The notes under the pieces: generated by a model
Told to the model about the DNA's origin: nothing
The model's input: the letters and a program-made list of their open reading frames with translations, nothing else
The model's database searches: none
Program-made: the position numbers and the translations under genes
Shown here: positions 61,238 to 64,000 of the stretch, one piece after another
Numbering within the stretch: position 1 is the first letter of the stretch
Layout of the letters: each line of letters opens with the position of its first letter
DNA from: Bacillota bacterium
GTDB lineage: Bacteria; Bacillota; Clostridia; Acetivibrionales; Acetivibrionaceae
Reading direction: 5' to 3'
Assembly: GCA_023421115.1 (NCBI GenBank)
Contig: JAEZUI010000018.1
Coordinates: 23,956-87,955, forward strand
DNA: 64,000 bases

Positions 61238-61957
61238 CTATTCATTAAAAAAATCCTTCGGTAGATAAAATTTTTGATTATTAATTATAATCTCTTGCGT
61301 TTCCTCTTCTAAACTACTGGACTCCTTAATTTCACTAATCTCTTTATTTATTAGTTCCATTTTCATATCCAGCTGCCTAACAGTATTAGCTGCATCCATT
61401 AGTTCATCTCTCAAATTCCCAGGGACTTCCTTATTGCATTTGTAATAAATTTTGTGCTCTAAGCTTGCCCAAAAGTCCATTCCAATTGTACGAATTTGAA
61501 GTTCTACACGGACATTCTCTGTTCTATCAGACATGAAAACAGGCACTTCCATAATTAAGTGTAAACTTTGATAACCATTTGGTTTTGGATATTTTATATA
61601 GTCCTTATATTCAATAATTTTTATATTTTTCTGATTTTGAAGCATTTCACTTATTCTATAAATATCTGAAATAAATGAACAAATAATACGAATCCCTGCT
61701 ATGTCATTAATATTTTCTCTTATTGAAGATAAGGATAAGCCATATCCTTTTTTTCGAGCTTTTTTCAATATACTTTCAGGAGATTTTACACGAGATACTA
61801 CATGTTCAATAGGATTATATTCATGTACATATTGAAACTCCTGCTTAAGTATATCTATTTTTGTTTTAATTTCATCTAACCCAAACTTATACACCATTAA
61901 AAATCTTGTAATATCTGCTTTAAACCTTTTTAAGTCATTCGTAGTCTTAATCTCCAT
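61238..61957 (-). CDS. Small alarmone synthetase (RelA/SpoT domain)
   Basis: A single-domain (p)ppGpp synthetase of the RelQ/RelP type. The catalytic region has SRVKSPESILKKARKKG, INDIAGIRIICSFISDIY (with the synthetase motif), YPKPNGYQSLHLI and VELQIRTIGMDFWASLEHKIYYK, all conserved in small alarmone synthetases. The C-terminal helix holds a possible multimer region. Length is about 239 residues. The start at 61957 was chosen as the second ATG; an ATG 12 codons upstream is possible. It is convergent with the radical SAM gene. Confidence 0.9.
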   Translation of the reverse strand: MEIKTTNDLKRFKADITRFLMVYKFGLDEIKTKIDILKQEFQYVHEYNPIEHVVSRVKSPESILKKARKKGYGLSLSSIRENINDIAGIRIICSFISDIYRISEMLQNQKNIKIIEYKDYIKYPKPNGYQSLHLIMEVPVFMSDRTENVRVELQIRTIGMDFWASLEHKIYYKCNKEVPGNLRDELMDAANTVRQLDMKMELINKEISEIKESSSLEEETQEIIINNQKFYLPKDFFNE

Positions 61958-62073
61958 CTTATACTTCTCACCCTTCCTGTTTATATTTTGCATAAGTAAT
62001 AAAACTCACTCTTTGCTGCTACAAAAACTTTTATAGGAAACACCCTTAATACATTACCATTATAGCATAATTA

Positions 62074-62340
62074 TTAGGTATCTTTAAGCAAGATATTACC
62101 GTTTCCTAAGACACATAAAAAACTCTTGAAACGTCCATACACCTTGTTTGCTTCATCAATATATCCGACAAGTTGCTTCATACCTTTTTTGATTGCTTTA
62201 GGATTGTTAGTAATAAGTTCATTTATTATTTTATTATCACCATCATATCCGTCTCTAAGTCTTAGTACTATAAAGTCCCACCATGAAAGGTAGAAGTAAG
62301 GCGGTTGTCTTATTGACAATCGCCTTATATAAAGTTTCAT
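62074..62340 (-). CDS. Hypothetical protein following the toxin immunity gene
   Basis: The family is not recognised. Its start overlaps the stop of the preceding gene in a TAATG, so it belongs to the toxin transcription unit. The first 15 codons (MKLYIRRLSIRQPPYF) lie in a near-perfect 13-bp hairpin at 62296-62327. The rest (SWWDFIVLRLRDGYDGD, KAIKKGMKQLVGYIDEANKV) looks like the C-terminal end of a larger immunity-type protein. It may be a second immunity protein or a fragment. Confidence 0.5.
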   Translation of the reverse strand: MKLYIRRLSIRQPPYFYLSWWDFIVLRLRDGYDGDNKIINELITNNPKAIKKGMKQLVGYIDEANKVYGRFKSFLCVLGNGNILLKDT

Positions 62341-62708
62341 TAAGATGAAGTTTTCTTCAAACCACTTTTTCCCATATATTCTTTATATGCTTCACCTACC
62401 TTTTTTCTACATATTTCTTCCCATAGCTTTAATAGTTCAGAAGTTTTTTCTTTTCCAATATTCTCTGGTTCCATATCTCCACCAAATCCTACCCAAGCGT
62501 CATAATCAGGTACTTGACCAAATTCGCCCGCATAAGCAATTTCAAACGGTGCATCTGTGTAAACAGCAAATCTACACATATTCTCTATGCAATGATACCC
62601 AGGGTTATCTATCCCAAACTTACAGAAATCAGGAACCTTTTCTAGCTCACTTTCTTCATTTATTCCATACATACAATGAACTTCTAAAAGTAAATGAGTA
62701 TACGGCAT
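62340..62708 (-). CDS. Putative immunity protein for the RHS-HINT toxin
   Basis: The family is not recognised. The 122 residues lie 19 bp after the toxin stop, the usual place of an immunity gene. Five cysteines are present (VHCMYG, FCKFG, HCIENMC, ICRKK), and an acidic surface follows (FGGDMEPENIGKEKTSE). AGGTGA lies 6 bases before the ATG. It has no signal peptide and is likely cytoplasmic, binding the C-terminal toxin domain. Confidence 0.62.
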   Translation of the reverse strand: MPYTHLLLEVHCMYGINEESELEKVPDFCKFGIDNPGYHCIENMCRFAVYTDAPFEIAYAGEFGQVPDYDAWVGFGGDMEPENIGKEKTSELLKLWEEICRKKVGEAYKEYMGKSGLKKTSS

Positions 62709-62727
62709 AATTAATCACCTATCTTTA

Positions 62728-64000
62728 TTATTTATAATGCTTTAAGTCTACCTTGCTTACCTCTATCACACCATTGTTATCTTTAAAAATAATTCTACCA
62801 GCTCCACGCCCACCTCCTATGCCTTTTAAATCGGCCGCTTTATATCCTTTTAAATTACCTGTTAAGTCATGTACATGTAAACCAGTATGATCACCTTTTG
62901 CTAGCCCTTCTATTGCTTGGTTATATACATTCTTTTGTTGAGAAGAAAGTTTATCAACATGTCTGCTAGCAATCTTTTCTTCTCTAATTGTCTTCCAAGC
63001 TTTATTTCCTCCAGCTTCACCACATCCGGCATTATGTACAAATACATTATACTCCGTTACAAAGTATGTATGCCAGTCCTCTACCTCAAAATTATACACC
63101 TTTATTGGCTTATCAAGATACTCAACAAATGCTTCCTTTACCTCAAGTATGTCACCTGAGTACATTACAAGCCTGTCACCTGGTTTCAAATCTCCAGCAT
63201 CTACCCATCCTATACCTTCAACCCAGAATGGGTGATTTGATGTTGTTTTTATCTCCTGTTCTCCTACCTTTAAGTGAATCAGCTCTTTTGTGGTGTTGAC
63301 AAATACATTCAGTACTCTCTTTAAACCCTTCTCTCCTGTCTCAGGATTCTCAGAGTATACCTCATCACCAACTTCTATATCCTTTATCTCTTTGTACCCA
63401 TCTCTTGTATAAATCAATGTATCTTCTGTAAAGCAAATAGTTTTATCGAACAGCTCACTTTTTAATGCCACAATTGCCAATATAGTTGTTGTAGCTCTCC
63501 ATGCAGCAAGGTTATAATTCCCTTCTTCTATTGCTGCAAATACTCCTTCTGTTCCGTCTTTAACCCCTAATACACCTAGTATCAGCCTTAACTCTGAAAA
63601 TGTAGCTAATGCTCCAAATGCTGCTCCGCTTATTGAGCCGTTTATTACACCTTCTATTATATTTCTGCCACCTATTTTTGCGTCTATTCCTCCAAATACT
63701 GCACCAGATACCGCACCTATTGCAGCGTTTCTCAAGGCTGAAAGCGATACACATCTAATGGTACCTATAACTCCATTAATATCGAAGGATACCAACATTT
63801 CCGGTATGGAGAAATATCCTGTTGGATCTGTAAAATTTACCGGACTTGCATTTGCATAAAGATACTTATGTAAGCTTGTTGGGTCATACAAACTTCCACT
63901 GTATGGGTCCATAGTTATGAAATTGCCAATTGCGGGGTTCATGTACCTTGCCCTCAGGTAGTAGAATCCGCTGTTTGCATCGTATTGTTCTCCTGCAAAC
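62728..64000 (-). CDS. RHS repeat protein with HINT domain and C-terminal toxin (partial, 3' end)
   Basis: The gene enters from outside the window. At its visible start lies the RHS core end YYLRARYMNPAIGNFITMDPY, then a Gly/Ala-rich hydrophobic segment (AAIGAVSGAVFGGIDAKIGG). Next comes a HINT domain (about 150 residues, CFTEDTLIYTRDGYKEIKDIEVGDEV to VFVHNAGC) that probably releases the C-terminal part. The final 90 residues are the toxin (HVDKLSSQQKNVYNQ, HVHDLTGNLKGYKAADLKGIGGGRGAGRIIF). The toxin class is not recognised; an RNase-like fold is possible. It is probably exported and used against competitors. Confidence 0.88.
   Translation of the reverse strand, partial: FAGEQYDANSGFYYLRARYMNPAIGNFITMDPYSGSLYDPTSLHKYLYANASPVNFTDPTGYFSIPEMLVSFDINGVIGTIRCVSLSALRNAAIGAVSGAVFGGIDAKIGGRNIIEGVINGSISGAAFGALATFSELRLILGVLGVKDGTEGVFAAIEEGNYNLAAWRATTTILAIVALKSELFDKTICFTEDTLIYTRDGYKEIKDIEVGDEVYSENPETGEKGLKRVLNVFVNTTKELIHLKVGEQEIKTTSNHPFWVEGIGWVDAGDLKPGDRLVMYSGDILEVKEAFVEYLDKPIKVYNFEVEDWHTYFVTEYNVFVHNAGCGEAGGNKAWKTIREEKIASRHVDKLSSQQKNVYNQAIEGLAKGDHTGLHVHDLTGNLKGYKAADLKGIGGGRGAGRIIFKDNNGVIEVSKVDLKHYK

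Overview
The window is a low-GC Firmicutes chromosome. It most likely comes from an anaerobic, spore-former-type, cellulosome-producing clostridium of the Acetivibrio/Ruminiclostridium kind. Evidence for this is the gene content (rplU-prp-rpmA with a Prp-cleaved L27 extension, ireB-ruvX-DUF1292, DUF4364, the TIGR03960/TIGR03936 radical SAM pair), a type I dockerin on a GH43 enzyme, a membrane-anchored CBM3 protein, an SLH surface protein, and consistently AT-rich intergenic DNA with strong GGAGG ribosome binding sites.

Positions 1-31600 are mostly housekeeping. They hold the 3' end of an IS transposase, ruvC-ruvA-ruvB, argG-argH, two envelope genes (a deacetylase lipoprotein and an LTA-synthase-like protein), a degenerate receiver protein, a QueG-like protein, yhbY, obg, the L21-Prp-L27 operon with its leader, rng, the two radical SAM genes, a YerB-like lipoprotein, DUF1292-ruvX-AKR-ireB, mtaB, an HPr-like protein, DUF523, rnr, an HD protein, secG and eno. 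Positions 31700-40800 are a cell-surface block: CBM3 protein, DUF4349 lipoprotein, a 1330-residue SLH/Big2 protein, GtrA and an MFS exporter.

Positions 41294-43122 hold a compact three-gene set: a small PCP_red-like helical protein, an NphB/CloQ-type ABBA aromatic prenyltransferase and a type 1 IPP isomerase. This looks like a miniature prenylation pathway and is unexpected in a clostridium. A GDSL esterase follows. Positions 44717-55507 are a complete xylan glucuronate-side-chain pathway: aguA (GH67), uxaC-like isomerase, kdgK, a dockerin-bearing GH43-CBM6, eda, an AraC regulator, uxuA and uxuB. Together they convert glucuronate via fructuronate, mannonate, KDG and KDPG to pyruvate and glyceraldehyde 3-phosphate. 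The eda and uxuB promoters share a 32-bp element made of direct repeats 21 bp apart, at the same distance from each -10 box. It is a strong candidate for the AraC-family operator.

Positions 55786-64000 are accessory DNA: an orphan lipoprotein, a Fic protein with a small partner gene, a scar of a HINT-domain gene, a radical SAM/SPASM enzyme beside an unusual lipobox protein, a small alarmone synthetase, and the 3' end of an RHS-HINT polymorphic toxin with its putative immunity genes. No rRNA, tRNA or CRISPR array was seen.
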